Of a stretch of DNA of 64,000 bases, positions 45,687 through 57,465 are shown in pieces. Below the pieces are notes generated by a model. That model saw only the letters and a program-made list of their open reading frames with translations. It was not told the origin of the DNA and did not search any database. Both the position numbers and the translations under genes were made by a program. Source of the stretch: Triatoma infestans (Eukaryota; Arthropoda; Insecta; Hemiptera; Reduviidae). Each line of letters opens with the position of its first letter. The stretch's first letter is position 1. Location of the stretch: positions 1 through 64,000 of the forward strand of contig JAAEAF010001579.1 in assembly GCA_011037195.1 (NCBI GenBank). The letters are read 5' to 3'.

Positions 45687-46983
45687 CGAGGTGTGTAAAT
45701 TAAGTTATGAGACTGATTTTCTAGTGTTCGATCTGGCAACACTGGAGACGCGGCGCAAGCGTGGTAAGGCAAGTAAACATCTGATACACGTCCAGTGTAA
45801 ATTTGAAAATGCTAGAGTTGTTGCACTGTCCGTAGTGACTTTTTTTTTGTGAGCAAGGTTTTTTCAGTACGTTTTAAAAATTAGTGACATCAATTTATGA
45901 GCAACGTTGTGCTATCAGGTTTTGCTTCAGACTTGGGCTCAGTGCAACGGAAACGTTTGAAAAACTGGAGACAATGTTTTGTCGAAAGCACAGGTTTTTA
46001 GGTGCTTTAAGTCGTTTGCAGAAGGAAAGGAATCAATTGAAGACGAGCCTCGCAGCGGAAGAGGCCTTCATCTTCAAGAACCGACGAAAATGTTGACAGA
46101 ATCCGCGATCTCGTGCGTTCAAATCGTCGTTTGACAGTCCGAATGATCGGCGAAGAGTTGAATTTGACTCACACAACCGTTCATCAAATTTTGACTAATG
46201 AATTGGGGATGAGAAAAATTTGTGCAAAAATGGTTCCGAAAAATCTTTCACAAGAGCAAAAAAGACATCAGAAAGGAAAGGAGCCTTGACTTTTTGGAAG
46301 CAATTGAAAACGATCCCAATTTTCTGGGACGTGTTATTACAGGAGACGAGTCTTGGGTGTTTGAGTATGACCCAGAAACTAAGCGTCAGAGCATGCAATG
46401 GCACACTTCAACCTCTCCAAGGCCAAAAAAAGCAAGAATGAGCAAGTCAAAAATCAAATGCATGCTGATTTGCTTTTTTGATAGCCAAGGAATCGTTCAC
46501 AAAGAGTTTGTGCCTCAATGCCAACATTTTTACCGAGAAGTTCTTGAGAGACTTCGAAAAAGAGTCATGCGTGTGAGACCAAACAGCAAAAACAAGTGGG
46601 TGTTGCATCACGACAATGCTCCGTGTCACACCGCGATTTCTATTAATGAGTATTTGGCCAGTAATAACATTCCTGTGGCTCCTCAGCCTCCTTATTCACC
46701 CGACTTGAGTCCATGTGACTTTTTTTTGTTCCCCAAATTGAAAAAATCACCTCATGGGACGTCATTTTGGAACATTGGAGAATATTCAAACAGCCGTAAC
46801 CGACCAACTGAAGTCTATTCCAGTATCCGATTTCCAGCACTGCTATGACGAATGGAAGAATCGTCTTCAGCGTTGTGTGGCTTCCCAAGGTAGTTACTTT
46901 GAAGGGGACAATGTTGAATTGTAATTTTATTTGAATAAAAAAAAAGATAAAAAATCAGTCTCATTACTTAGTTTACACACCTC
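45687..46983 (+). mobile_element. Mariner family A, near full-length copy A3
   Basis: The left end CGAGGTGTGTAAATTAAGTT is intact after TA at 45685-45686. The right end reads ACTTAGTTTACACACCTC and then C instead of G, so the last TIR base and the TA are changed. Length about 1297 bp, slightly shorter than A1 through small deletions. Confidence 0.9.
45889..46925 (+). pseudogene. Mariner transposase, family A copy A3
   Basis: The initiator is lost: where A2 has ATG AGT GAC, this copy has TTAGTGAC. N-terminal text is shifted (a deletion near 45968 removes the region around the first helix-turn-helix end). From 46222 a 208-codon frame stays open to 46848, with VITGDESWVFEYDPETKRQS, KSKIKCMLICFFDSQGIVHK, NKWVLHHDNAPCHTA and PQPPYSPDLSPCDFFLF. 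It therefore keeps all three catalytic aspartates in one frame with 34-residue spacing. A shift near 46740 spoils the C-terminus. The frame could encode a truncated catalytic core, but without a DNA-binding domain it is inactive. Confidence 0.88.
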
Positions 46984-47245
46984 CAGTAAGTAGTATTTCA
47001 GGCTGAGACCGATTTTGTCCAAAACCTTATTGTTAGGTGCCTTGGTGGATGGAACTTACAACGAAATATCAAATATGAACTTTCCATGATTTCTTTATTT
47101 ATGTGAGTTATGGTTCACCCCATACGCACAGGGAAATTTATGAATTAGTGGGGCTGTGTACCATTAATAATAAATTTATTATTACAGTAATTATTAAATT
47201 TAAATATTGTTTGGAGATTCTAAATTGGATTGCAATTTAATACTT
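46984..47245 (+). repeat. Weak family H internal piece
   Basis: GACCGATTTTGTCCAAAACC, TTGGTGGATGGAACTTA and CGAAATATCAAATATGAAC resemble the internal block seen at 18235-18310. Confidence 0.4.
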
Positions 47246-47480
47246 TTACTGGGAAGGGATTAGCTGAATGGTAGTGCACTTGACTCCCATGCGAAGGTCC
47301 CGGGTTCGAACCCAGTTCTTTAGATTTTCTCTTCCTAATAGCCTCTACAGCACAATGTTCCGGTAATGGACAGTGTTGTCTGTAGCGAGAGAAACACTGT
47401 CCGAAGCCCGGCAGTGAAGTGAGAAGGTCAATGAGCACAGATGTTGACGTGCCTTAAAATTAAAAATAAATAAATAAATC
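47246..47480 (+). repeat. SINE family S1, full-length
   Basis: The tRNA-like head has GGGATTAGCTGAATGGTAG (A box) and GGTCCCGGGTTCGAACCC (B box). The body has TTTTCTCTTCCTAATAGCC, TCTACAGC, GACAGTGTTGTCTGTAG, GAAGCCCGGCAGTGAAG and GAGAAGG. It ends in an AAAT-rich tail. One of four S1 copies. Confidence 0.85.
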
Positions 47481-48780
47481 AAAATAATAAAAATATTTAA
47501 AATTATTTACATATTGCCCCATTCATTACAAGCAAATTTTCGGATTGCTTTTGTGTATTTTTAACCAGCCAAATGCGTCACATAATATTGATCACACCAA
47601 AAAAGTTGCTTAGCAATATTGGAAGGTTAGTTTTCATTAAAGGATAGATAGATAAAAAGCTTTATTACAAATTTACAAGTATGTACAATAATAATAAATA
47701 AAAAAATTCCAATGTACATCAACATTATTATTAACCTTCCTATATTGCTTGTATAGTGATTTTTTGGGATAAGGCGAGGAACAATATGCAGGGAAAAAGT
47801 GGAAAAAAACCTGCCGCTTTCAGAAAAATATTAAGAGAGTATGTGTTCCAGTCTTTTATGCCTGTAATGTATGGAGGGATCGTAGGAAGCTATTTCGCGT
47901 CATAGTGGATTGGGATGACAGTCTAGAGTGGAGAAGAGTTACTGGAGACGATTTTGGATGAAGGAATAAACTCAGGTTACTGAAGATTTTACGTGAAACA
48001 GGTCGATTTTGATGTGACGTAGTGAGTCAGTCGCAAGTCTTTCCTATATTTCATTAAAGGAGTCAAAAAGTCAGTCCAATTTAATACTGTAGATTAAATT
48101 AAAAGATTTAAACAAAAAAAAAAAAAACAGATGACGAGGGTAATGATAAAAGAATTTGCTTCCTTGAAATGACATAAGATAAAATTTATAGAGCTATTTG
48201 TAATAGGTATATACATTTTTAATTAAATTATTATCAAATCCGATGAAAGTTAGATAATGAAAATAAACGACCGGAAATAATTTATCAATAATAATATATA
48301 TTAATAAATAGAATAAAAATATTTCATTCAAAGATGATTTCAATTCAAGGTTAAAAGCTAAAAGGTTAATAACGTGAAATGAATCAGACAATAATAATTT
48401 TATCTAATTTGCATTATAGTTTAATTTTAACACGTTAAAAGACGAAACAAAGAAAGTAAAAAAAAAGCTCTGTGAAAAGAACTGTGTGGAACGACGACCT
48501 TCTTTTAATTGCAATTCAATGTTTCTCAAACTTTTCTTTTTTTTTTGTTTAATTATGATTTTAAGACAAAATAACAAAATATTTTTTTTGTTTTACTTTT
48601 ATAATATTAAAACTAATTAAATGTTCAGTAAAAACTCTATGTTGAAGAAAGTTTGACCATTAAACTATGTATACTGTTAAAAGAGAAGGTAATGTGACTT
48701 TTTGAAAAAAAAGAAAGAATTTTTATGTGGTTTTTAGAATATTTGCCAATCCCTTGCTATAGCTTTATTTACATTTTTAA
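47481..48780. other. AT-rich DNA; possible LINE 3' end near 47640
   Basis: GATAGATAGATAAAAAGC followed by TTTATTACAAATTTACAAGT near 47642-47680 resembles the complement of a LINE 3' end. Positions 47830-47970 show weak RTE-like text (PVMYGG). No confident call. Confidence 0.35.
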
Positions 48781-49105
48781 AATTTAACTTCGATCGAGTG
48801 TGGCACACAGGATTGCTCTGGAATTTCCTAATCCCTACTACCTAATCCTGAAATCCTATTTCGGTATATCAATTTCTCCTATTCATAAAGCTAAAGCGGG
48901 CGTATTACAAGGCAGAATTCTAGGCCCCATCATATGTACAATATATACAGCAGATAAGGCAGAAATTATATTTCTAACTTATGCAGATGACAAAGCTATC
49001 TTATCCCCTTTATCATTATCCAATAACAGCACACAGACACCTCCAAACTCACCTCACTTTCTTAGAGGAATGGTCCTAACTATGGAAAATATATTTAAAT
49101 GAAAC
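48781..49105 (+). pseudogene. Jockey-like reverse transcriptase fragment
   Basis: FDRVWHTGLL (48790-48820), then after a frameshift PNPYYLILKSYFGISISPI, AGVLQGRILGP (for the usual GVPQGS) and FLTYADDKAILSPLS (catalytic YADD intact, about 48976-49014). This is the central RT palm of a jockey-clade LINE. Both ends are missing. Confidence 0.8.
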
Positions 49106-49743
49106 CAAATCTCCAAACATCACTTTTACACTCTGCTGCATCAATCTTCCTTTAAATCTTATTGTCTGGTAGAACGGAAAATAAAGAAGTTTAAGTTTAA
49201 AAGAATATATTTAACTTTTCGTTCAATTCTCAATTTTGAAAATTGACCCACTAAACATAGATAGAAAGAAAGAAAGATAAATTCTTTATTTTTTTTAGAG
49301 AAAGAGTGGGATAAAGAGAGAAGGAATTCGAGAGACACACATACATACACACCAATTTCTAAAAACCATTTTTTCAGACTTAAGATAACTCAAAATGTTT
49401 ATTTCCGGTGATAACTTGATATCGAAATTTTGATAAGAACTTAATAATTACTATATATATTCTCATATGTTGAGTGTGATTTACGCAAAAATTGGTTTTA
49501 TTATTTAAACCTGTTCACACATAGCAATACTTGTTGGATAACACTGATAATTATTATCAGCATTGATAACAGCAATAATTGATTATCGTCAATAAGTGTT
49601 CTCCTTCAAAAAAAAAAAAAATTGTTTAAATTTAGTCAGATTGTGTTAGTTAAATTATTTTTAAAATAATTTTTTTATGTTTGAAGGAAATAGTCGGGTC
49701 AAAAGTATGTGGTGAGATTTACCCAACAATTTTACCATACCCC
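49106..49743. other. AT-rich DNA with family H 5' fragment
   Basis: Positions 49365-49440 (CTAAAAACCATTTTTTCAG, TTTATTTCCGGTGATAACTT) are a minus-strand family H 5' piece. Nothing else recognised. Confidence 0.45.
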
Positions 49744-50086
49744 TGTAGGGGTAGTGAACCCCCACCACTCATCCACACTAGCGAGTGAACCCCCACCACG
49801 CATCAGAGAGAAAGAGCCCCTCTCGAGAGAGAGGAGAGGAGAGGCCAGTTGGATATATATACGAGAGACAGAGTCAAAAAGGGGATATTCTGTTCACAGT
49901 CTCACACTTGAATTGTACACATCGTTTAGCCACGTCAGTAAGTCTGTTCAGTTCTTGTAGTGTAAAGTATACAGTCCTTGGCAGTCAGTCATATACATAT
50001 ATATCAATTATATATCTTATACCGATATTGAGGTGTTATTTATCTATCAACATCTACAACCAACATCTCCTCCTACAAGCATTACA
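49744..50086 (+). mobile_element. Solo LTR, family L4, TSD CCCC
   Basis: The 343-bp element starts TGTAGGGGTAG and ends AGCATTACA, flanked by CCCC at 49740-49743 and 50087-50090. It has GAGAGAGAGG-rich U3-like sequence, a TATATATAC box near 49855, and downstream GTAAAGTATACAGTCCTTGG similar to family L1 (AAAGTCCAGTGCAG). Two direct copies of GTGAACCCCCACCAC lie near its start at 49754 and 49785. Confidence 0.75.
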
Positions 50087-50124
50087 CCCCCCTAAAGACA
50101 ACATTCTGAAAATAAATTTTTTTT

Positions 50125-50475
50125 CGTTGCGGTTGGTTCCACAGAGCTGGAAAGCATCAGAGATATTTTCCATGATAGCCTGCTTCTTTTTTGTGGTCAC
50201 CCATGATCAGAATACGTTTGTCCAACAGTGTGGATAACACAGACTTACACACAGCAAATTCAGTTTATACACTGACTCTGTTTATTTATTTATGTAAATT
50301 TTTCTACATGTAGCAATGTTGTTGGAGTCAGTGTATAAACTGAATTCGCCCTATGCAAGTCAGTGTTATCACATTCTGATGATGGGCGAATGCCCGAAAC
50401 CGGTCGATGACCACAAAAAAAGAAGCAGGCTATCATGGAAAATATCTCTGAAACATCTCCTCCCCCCGGCATGCA
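50125..50475. repeat. Family M hairpin MITE, best copy
   Basis: The left arm (about 50161-50278) and right arm (about 50325-50449) are complementary: AGATATTTTCCATGATAGCC pairs with GGCTATCATGGAAAATATCT, and AGTTTATACACTGACTC pairs with GAGTCAGTGTATAAACT. The left arm lacks about 20 bp (ATCGACCGGTTTCGGGCATT) that the right arm keeps. The loop is about 46 bp. No coding capacity. Confidence 0.8.
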
Positions 50476-51500
50476 CTCTCAAAACAAATATACACGAAAG
50501 GAAGCTCAACTTAAAAAAAAAAACAACAAAAAACTGACAATCACAAAAAATTTTCTTAAAAACTGAGACAAAGTAAAAATTACTTCCTCAAACAAATTAA
50601 ATTGACTTCTTATATAAAAAAAAAAAAAGAAGAAGTAAAAAACAGTTTTTAATATCAGCAAATCAAAAGTCAAACAGAAAAGAATTATTCATGTAAAAGG
50701 CAACAAAATAAACAAATTGAATGAATGAATGAATGAATACCAAGTGATTATAATGTCTAAGATGAAAGTAAATAAAAATAAATCAATAGAATTAAAATAG
50801 AAATAAAAATAAAAAGATAAGACGATCTAAAGGAGTGGTAATGAAAAGTATCCCAAACCATCCGTACGTACTTACACTACTACTGATGGACCATACTGAC
50901 GCACGAAAGCACAAAGAGCGAGATAATTGTTTACTTTAATGTCAAAACGTTTATGTCACATCCAGGTTCTAGTGAAGAACGAGCGGCGGAGAGAGGAATG
51001 GTTATAACAGGCATGGCTGTCATCATTATGTGTACTTTAAACTGTTTATTATATCTATATTTGTTTATATTTGTAAACCGTAAAGGATAATAATAAAAAA
51101 AAAAAAAAAAACCCTTTACTTTTTTATATAGTGATAACTTTAGTTTGCAAATTTGTCTAATTTTGTTAGTTAAATGAATATTAATATTTATTGCTTCTTT
51201 ATCTCATATTGAGACTTTATTATCTGTCAGTTGTGAAATCCTATTAATGTGTTCTTATTCTCTAATAATAATATGATTTTCGAAATATAAGAACACAACT
51301 TATAAATACAATTTTCGAAGATGTATATGAGAATATACATATAATAAAATATAGATATAATAAAATTATTAGTCACTTCCGGTTATAGATTATTGAATAA
51401 ATACTTACATGTCTGATTGATTACCTTGATATAAATAAACGGATTAAGTGAAATAATAATTGAGACATTTTGTTCTCTCTCTCGCACGCATGCATGCATG

Positions 51501-51547
<47 letters not shown>

Positions 51548-51754
51548 TTTTTCGGCTTTTATCAACAAATTTATCCAAAAAAAAATCAATTTTCATGTAA
51601 TCAAATTATGTGTTCAAATTCAAATGATAAATCATTTAGTAAAGTCACATTTTTGGTTTTTGATGGAAATCAAAACAAAACCTTATTGTCCGGATTCCTT
51701 AAAGAATAACTTTGTGAATTCTTCACAAATGTAATTGACAAATCATTTTTTTTT
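50476..51754. other. AT-rich DNA with (CA)n and (GAAT)n
   Basis: GAAT repeats at 50717-50737 and a CA run at 51503-51544. Frames through the CA run are spurious. Confidence 0.5.
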
Positions 51755-52104
51755 TTTTTTACTGTCTCTAGGAAGTGGAAGTATTGTGATCTTGCCAGAT
51801 TTCCGAAATTGAGTTTTCACCGGAAATACACGTCCCATGAATAATGTTTTTTGCCGAAAGCTTTTTTTTTTTTTAGTCTTTCGTGATTTTTTTCGAAAAC
51901 GGTTTCAACGATTTTCTTTAAACTTCGTACACTATCTACACACATACATACCTATCACTTTTATTAGAAATATTTTCCCGGGAAAATTGAATTTTTGGGG
52001 GGTTCTGGGGGGGAATGGTAGCGTTATGCTTTCCTCTAAAGTACCTACCACCTAAAATATTATATTGAGGTCCCCTGAGTCTGAAAAAGTAGTTTTTAGA
52101 AAAT
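51755..52104 (+). repeat. Family H fragments
   Basis: Two 5'-type pieces: 51762-51835 (TCTCTAGGAAGTGGAAGTAT, GAGTTTTCACCGGAAATACA) with an internal unit to 52060, then ATTGAGGTCCCCTGAGTCTG to 52104, where LINE text begins. Confidence 0.6.
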
Positions 52105-53050
52105 GATCGCACTGTGGCAGGTGCGCCTCAGGGCAGTATACTCGGACCTGTATTCTATACAACATACACTGCTGATATTTATTCATACCGGAACTGACAC
52201 CCTTCTCACACAACCTGTGCCGATAACAATGTAATTCTCTCACCCCTCATCCTGATCCTCTAATTTCATATATAAACCTACAAAGTCATTTAAGAGAAAT
52301 AGAAAAACCTGGTTCAAAAAATGGAAAAAAACCAAATCAATAAAAGCAGATGCCAGCAAATCATCTTCACATTTAGCCGGATAACTCTTCCAACGTTATT
52401 CTATAACCATGTTCCATTGTTGATGTCGTCCGCTATCTTGGGCCGTATATTGACAAAAGGAAGGTTAACTTGGAATCCCCCCCCATATACTACTCGAAAG
52501 ACAGGAATTCACTACACGACACAGGCTAGTTAAAAAACTTCTCGATAACAGATCACGATTTTAATTAGAAAACAAACGACTAATATATACTTAATTTCTT
52601 AAACCAATACGGACTTGAACTGTGGGGTTCAACCAGGCGTTCAATACTCCAACAATCCAATCTCAGCAATCCAAAATTCTTAGTTAATGCTCCCTTATAA
52701 TGTATCAAATTTAACTATCCACAATGACCTCATTATCCCTTTCCTTAAAAATATATCATCAAAATCCGCTACAAAAAAAAAAATTCCATGAACTTTTTTA
52801 ATCCTCTTAATTACAACAACCCTCTCGTTCGTCGGCACTCATCCCGAACATTCCCTGATAATTCTCCCAGACGTCTACGGCGAATGTGGTGGCCTCATAA
52901 TCTTTTAATAGACGAAAGTAACTAAACTCGTAAGGAGTATCCGCTCGTTTATATATATATATATATATTTTTTATTATATTTTATTTTATTTACTATATA
53001 TTGCTCTCATCAAATTTACTTATGGCAATAAATCTGCGTAAATAAAAAAA
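52105..53050 (+). pseudogene. Jockey-like LINE 3' half
   Basis: VAGAPQGSILGPVFYTTYTA (52112-52175) is the RT GVPQGS motif. TCADNNVILS-like text is the degraded YADD region. QYGLELWGSTRRSILQQSNL near 52605-52665, NAPL and RRLRRMWWPHNLLIDE near 52865-52915 are typical jockey C-terminal text. The 3' tail ends with GGCAATAAATCTGCGTAAAT and poly-A at 53045. Several shifts. Dead. Confidence 0.78.
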
Positions 53051-54038
53051 AAAATCTGGTGTGAAACACTCACACAACTTTCTCTAACTTTCAAAATTGT
53101 AATTGACAAATTTTATGTTTGTGTACCAAATTTAACGAAATTCGTCGAGAACTGAAAAAACGGTTCAGTAAAAGTGCACTTCCGGTTTACTAATTTTCTT
53201 AGAACTTGGAATTTTGGCCATGTATTTATTTCTAATTAATTTTGTTTGGATGATAGAATTGTATAAACAACAATGATACCACTTTAGAGGAAGCTGTAAC
53301 CCCCCCCCCCATAAAAGTGCCCTTAAATGAATTTTCCCATAGAAATGTTTCAAATAAAAGATATAGATCTTTGCATGCTTAGTGTATATGTATACGAAGT
53401 TTCAAGTATAATCGTCGGAGCCATGTTTGAGAAAATCGCGAAAAAGTGAAAAAATCATTTAATAAAATGTTAAAACAAACGCACTTCCGGTTGTCCGATT
53501 TTTTTCAAATTCGGAATTTCAACAACATATTTAATTGTAATTAATATTATTTAGATGACAGAATTGTCTAATAAACTGAAATAGCAGTTAAGATGAAAAC
53601 CGTAATCCCACCCCTCCCACAGAAGTGCCCCCCTTAAATGAATTTTCCCGGAGAAATGTTTCAAATAAAAGTTTGTAGCTCTTGTAGTGTGAGTTGATTA
53701 TTAAAGTTTGAAGAAAATCGTCGGACGCCATTTTTGAGAAAAATCGCAAAAAAAGTAAAAAAAAAAAAACTACGTAAAGTGGTACTTTGCGGTTGAGAAA
53801 TTTTGACAGATAACGTACTGTCAGATCCCATGGTGATATTTAAACGTAATATCAAGTTTCAACTTTCTATGGTTTTTCGTTTTTGAGCTAAGCTTCACAT
53901 ACACACGCACAGAGCCCATTTGCTAAAAACCACGTTTTCGGACTCAGGGGACCTCAAAACGGATATTTCCGGTGAAAACTCGATTTCGAAAATTTGTCAC
54001 GATTACAATACTTCCTCTTACTAGGAGTGAGAGAAAGT
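53051..54038 (-). repeat. Family H copy, minus strand, long form
   Basis: From the 3' hairpin complement (GGTGTGAAACACTCACAC) and ACTTTCTCTAACT at the left to CTCTTACTAGGAGTGAGAGA at the right. It contains two tandem internal units (ACTTCCGGTTTACTAATTTT and ACTTCCGGTTGTCCGATTT), each with an AT-rich block and a CCCC block, and only a short CA run near 53890. Confidence 0.82.
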
Positions 54039-54529
54039 AATGATAAGTTTGAAGAAAATTTGTCATCTATAATTCTGTAAAATGCAATAAGATAAACTGC
54101 ATGTGAGTGTTTCATACCATATTTTTATTATTAGTAGTCAGGTCAGGGATTAGGCGAGAATATGATAAGAGGGCAAGCCCATAACAATATTTATTAACGC
54201 TGTTATTAAGATAGGATAGGATATAATAATGAAGGATAAAATTAAAATCCTGACAGCCTGTTGATAATATTTGTTTTCTAAGCCTATTTGTGCAGCGCTA
54301 CTATAAACATGTGATTGAACTAAGAAGGCGGCATGATCTTGGATTATTTAATTTGAAACTTATTTGTTTAATTAATTTATTTATTTTGTGTTTATTCTTT
54401 CATTATCATTTATCATTTATAAATTAATATGTATTGTCCAATAGTATTCAGTTTTGCATACCAATGTCATTTATTTCTCTTATTACTTAGATCACTTATC
54501 TTTAATTAGTCTAAATGTTCTATATATAA
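54039..54529. other. Family H 3' end fragment, then AT-rich DNA
   Basis: Positions 54043-54125 resemble a plus-strand 3' end with the hairpin ATGTGAGTGTTTCATAC. The remainder shows nothing. Confidence 0.45.
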
Positions 54530-55046
54530 CAAGAAAATCGTTGGAGCCATGTTAGAGAAAATCGCGAAAAAGTGAAAAAAAAAAAAATCATTTAGTAAAG
54601 TGATAAAGTAAATGTACTTCCGGTTTATCCGTTTTTTTTTTCAAACTCGGAATTTCTACAACACATCTAATTCTAATTAACATTATTTAGATGACAGAGT
54701 TCTTTAATAAACTGAAATAGCACTTTAGAGGAAACCGTAACTCCACCCATCCCCCAAAAGTACCTTTAAATGCATTTTCCCGGAGAAATGTTTCAAATAA
54801 AAATTTGTAACTCTCTGTATGTGTAGTTGATGTAATAAGTTTCAAGAAAATCGTTGGAGCCATTTTTGAGAAAATTGCAAAAAAGTAAAAAAAAAAACTA
54901 GTAAAGTGGTACTTCCGGTTGAGGAATTTTGACGTATAACGTATTCTCAGATCCCATAGTGATACCTAAACGGAATATCAAGTTTAAACATTCTACGGTT
55001 TTTCGTTTTTTAAGCTATGCTGTTCACATACATATATATACCCACA

Positions 55047-55086
<40 letters not shown>

Positions 55087-55208
55087 ATTTCCTAAAAACC
55101 ACTTTTTGGACTCAGAGGAGCTCTAAACGGATATTTCCGGTGAAAACTCGATCTCGAAAATTTGACACGATTACAGTACTTCCTCTTACTAGGAGTAAGA
55201 GAAAGTAA
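54530..55208 (-). repeat. Family H copy, minus strand, with (CA)n
   Basis: Internal units at the left (GTTGGAGCCATGTTAGAGAA, CTTCCGGTTTATCC), CTTCCGGTTGAGGAATTTTG, a CA run at about 55049-55084, GGACTCAGAGGAGC, CCGGTGAAAACTCG and the complete 5' palindrome ending CTCTTACTAGGAGTAAGAGA. The 3' hairpin end is missing. Confidence 0.8.
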
Positions 55209-55689
55209 AAAGAACTACAAATCTGTCAAAAGATTTTTCTGTGCTTCATTTTGTTGCTACTTTTACCGATTATGGGGCGTAAACCATCTTCAAAATATCC
55301 TCATAAAAACTTACTTGTAAAATCAGTTTTTTGCACCATCTATGCAGACCCAATCATATTAAAAATTTGCAATTCTCTTGTTACGGTTTCCCTATGCCAT
55401 AAAATATAAATTTTTGAGTGTGGCAGAAGTGTAAAAATGGTTGATGAAGATTTGCTATTTGAGTGGAAAAATTCAATATCTCCTTTAAAGCTAAAAATCG
55501 TTCATTAAAATGATTCATTATCAATAAATGACGTTTTATTTTTCTGTAAATATAATCTAATATAGGTTATGGCAAATATTAGAACTAGGTGACTGCAGGG
55601 AATAAAAAGATCATCAAAGAAAATACCAAGAATTTTCTAGGAAATTGTAGAAAAACCCTAATGGATATAGATTTTGTCATCTACCCTGA
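55209..55689. other. Unassigned DNA
   Basis: No gene or repeat relative recognised. Confidence 0.4.
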
Positions 55690-55945
55690 GGCGCAACAGC
55701 CCATGAAGGGCCAAGGGCAGACCGCGATTTGAATAGGGGAGCGTATGGTAAGCACACCGCAGTTCCTACGCAGTTTAGTTCCGGCCTTCCCTACCTAGGC
55801 GCTACTAACTGTAGTTCCCACTGTTATCCACTGTGTTCCCACTGTGATTCTAGGTCAACATCGATTTTGCCCTCACGGGAATCGAGCCCTGAATTCTCGC
55901 ACGAAAGGCGAGTGCGCTAGCCACTAGACCAATGCGTGAGGGCTT
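55690..55945 (-). repeat. SINE family S2, minus strand
   Basis: Minus strand: TTGGTCTAGTGGCTAGCGC, GGCTCGATTCCCGTGAGG, ATCGATGTTGACCTAG, GGAACTACAGTTAGTAGCGC and the end GGGCTGTTGCGCC. It has a short internal duplication around GTTCCCACTGT near 55830. Confidence 0.82.
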
Positions 55946-56099
55946 TGTCACATAGATTTTGAGATTGTTTATTCTTTAGGTATTTAAAGGAGCATATTTT
56001 ATAAAAATACTCGCTGGAAATGAAAAACTTCGCTTGGCAAACTGCTGAAAGCTCAGTAAAACTTATTAGAAACTGATAGATACTATTAAAATTAAATCT

Positions 56100-56890
56100 T
56101 ACACACCAATACCGAATCTGCAATGGAAATATCGCTGGTCTTACTCTCCAAAGGGGAAGACCACCTACAGGTTTTTGCCAGACACGACGATCTAATGGGT
56201 AGAAGAATAGTCCCCATAGATTTTTCTTACGCGGTCTCCAGGCAAGTGACAGGCCATGGGCAAATTAAGGGAAAGTGGTATGAAATGGGTTTGGTAAGTG
56301 ATGGTTGCTGTCGTTGCGGTGAATTGGAGACCGCCGAACATATTATTTTTGAATGTATTCGTTATGAGGATCTCCGGGCAAAATTTTTGGAATGCTATAG
56401 GCTATCATGTTCGCATTGATAATGATGCACTAACCTTGTTGCTGGAAAATCTCAGTGCATACGATGCCTTTAAAAAGTTTGCAGAAGAGGCTCTAAGACG
56501 TGGTACACTGTGGGGAGATTTTCGAGGTAAGTGTGGGATATTAGTAATTTCTTATATGACTGTGGAATGAATGACTTAGATTGGGTAGTTATCGAGTTTT
56601 TAGCGGGCCTCTCAGGAATATCGAGTACTGAGAGGTCAATTAGGATAGGAATTTTGTCTGTATGCGTGAAGTATGAATTTATTTATTGTGTGAATGAGTA
56701 TAAATGCGATGCGATTTGTTAGCTTGTTTTGCTATGGTGGCATAAATTCATTATAATTTATGAAGGTACTTTGTTGTGCCCTTCCCTCATATATTCTTGC
56801 TTGGGAATCATTCTTGTTTCGGGATCATTGGGCTGTTATTCTCGAGAGCTCGGGAACGGCCCATACAGTGTGCGTGTAAAAAAAAAAAAA
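56100..56890 (+). mobile_element. LINE C-terminus with zinc knuckle
   Basis: The frame at 56123-56419 has VSRQVTGHGQIKGKWYEMGL followed by CCRCGELETAEHIIFEC (C-x2-C-x7-H-x4-C) and YEDLRAKFLE. After a frameshift, 56415-56520 continues as NLSAYDAFKKFAEEALRR. This matches the end of ORF2 in I/R1-type LINEs. The 3' UTR (CTCGAGAGCTCGGGAACGGC) ends in poly-A at 56879-56890. The reverse transcriptase is missing. Confidence 0.75.
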
Positions 56891-57465
56891 CAATACCAAA
56901 GTTACTGGGTTCACAACAAAGTAATTTCCTCAAGTTTTATACAAGTCGTTTCCATGAAGCGCTACTAACTTGTACTTAGGCGAATTTGGGGGTCAATTTC
57001 CAATCTAAAGCCTTAGTATGTATAAGTGACAATTAATGTGTGTCGAAAGACGCTTATTAACCCTCAATGTCCAAAACACCTGTTATAAGCAGTTGCAAGT
57101 AAAGCACGTCTTAAGAATACATGAAAAAAATAAACATTATTTTACTACCATAAGGCGTTAGGTTATTGGATCCCCTCCCTAATATACATACAAAACAAAC
57201 TCATCTCCATACAATAGCAACAATGACTAACCAACCGAAGAATTAAAAATAAACTCCTAGCAAGTTTAGATATGTAATTTTTATTCTCAATTGTAGGAAT
57301 AAAAACTTCCTTTTATTCATGGAGTATACCTGTTGAGATAAGGTAGGATATTCCCTAAATAATAGATTCATAAAAAAAAATCCTTACTAACAGAAAGAAA
57401 GGAAAAAATACTTCAAAATAAAATATCAATGTGCCACAGAACATTTGGAGCAATTACATACATGT
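56891..57465. other. AT-rich DNA
   Basis: Nothing recognised. Confidence 0.4.

Noticed and set aside
51470..51734. Plus-strand frames rich in HTHTHT
   Set aside because: Translation of a CA microsatellite.
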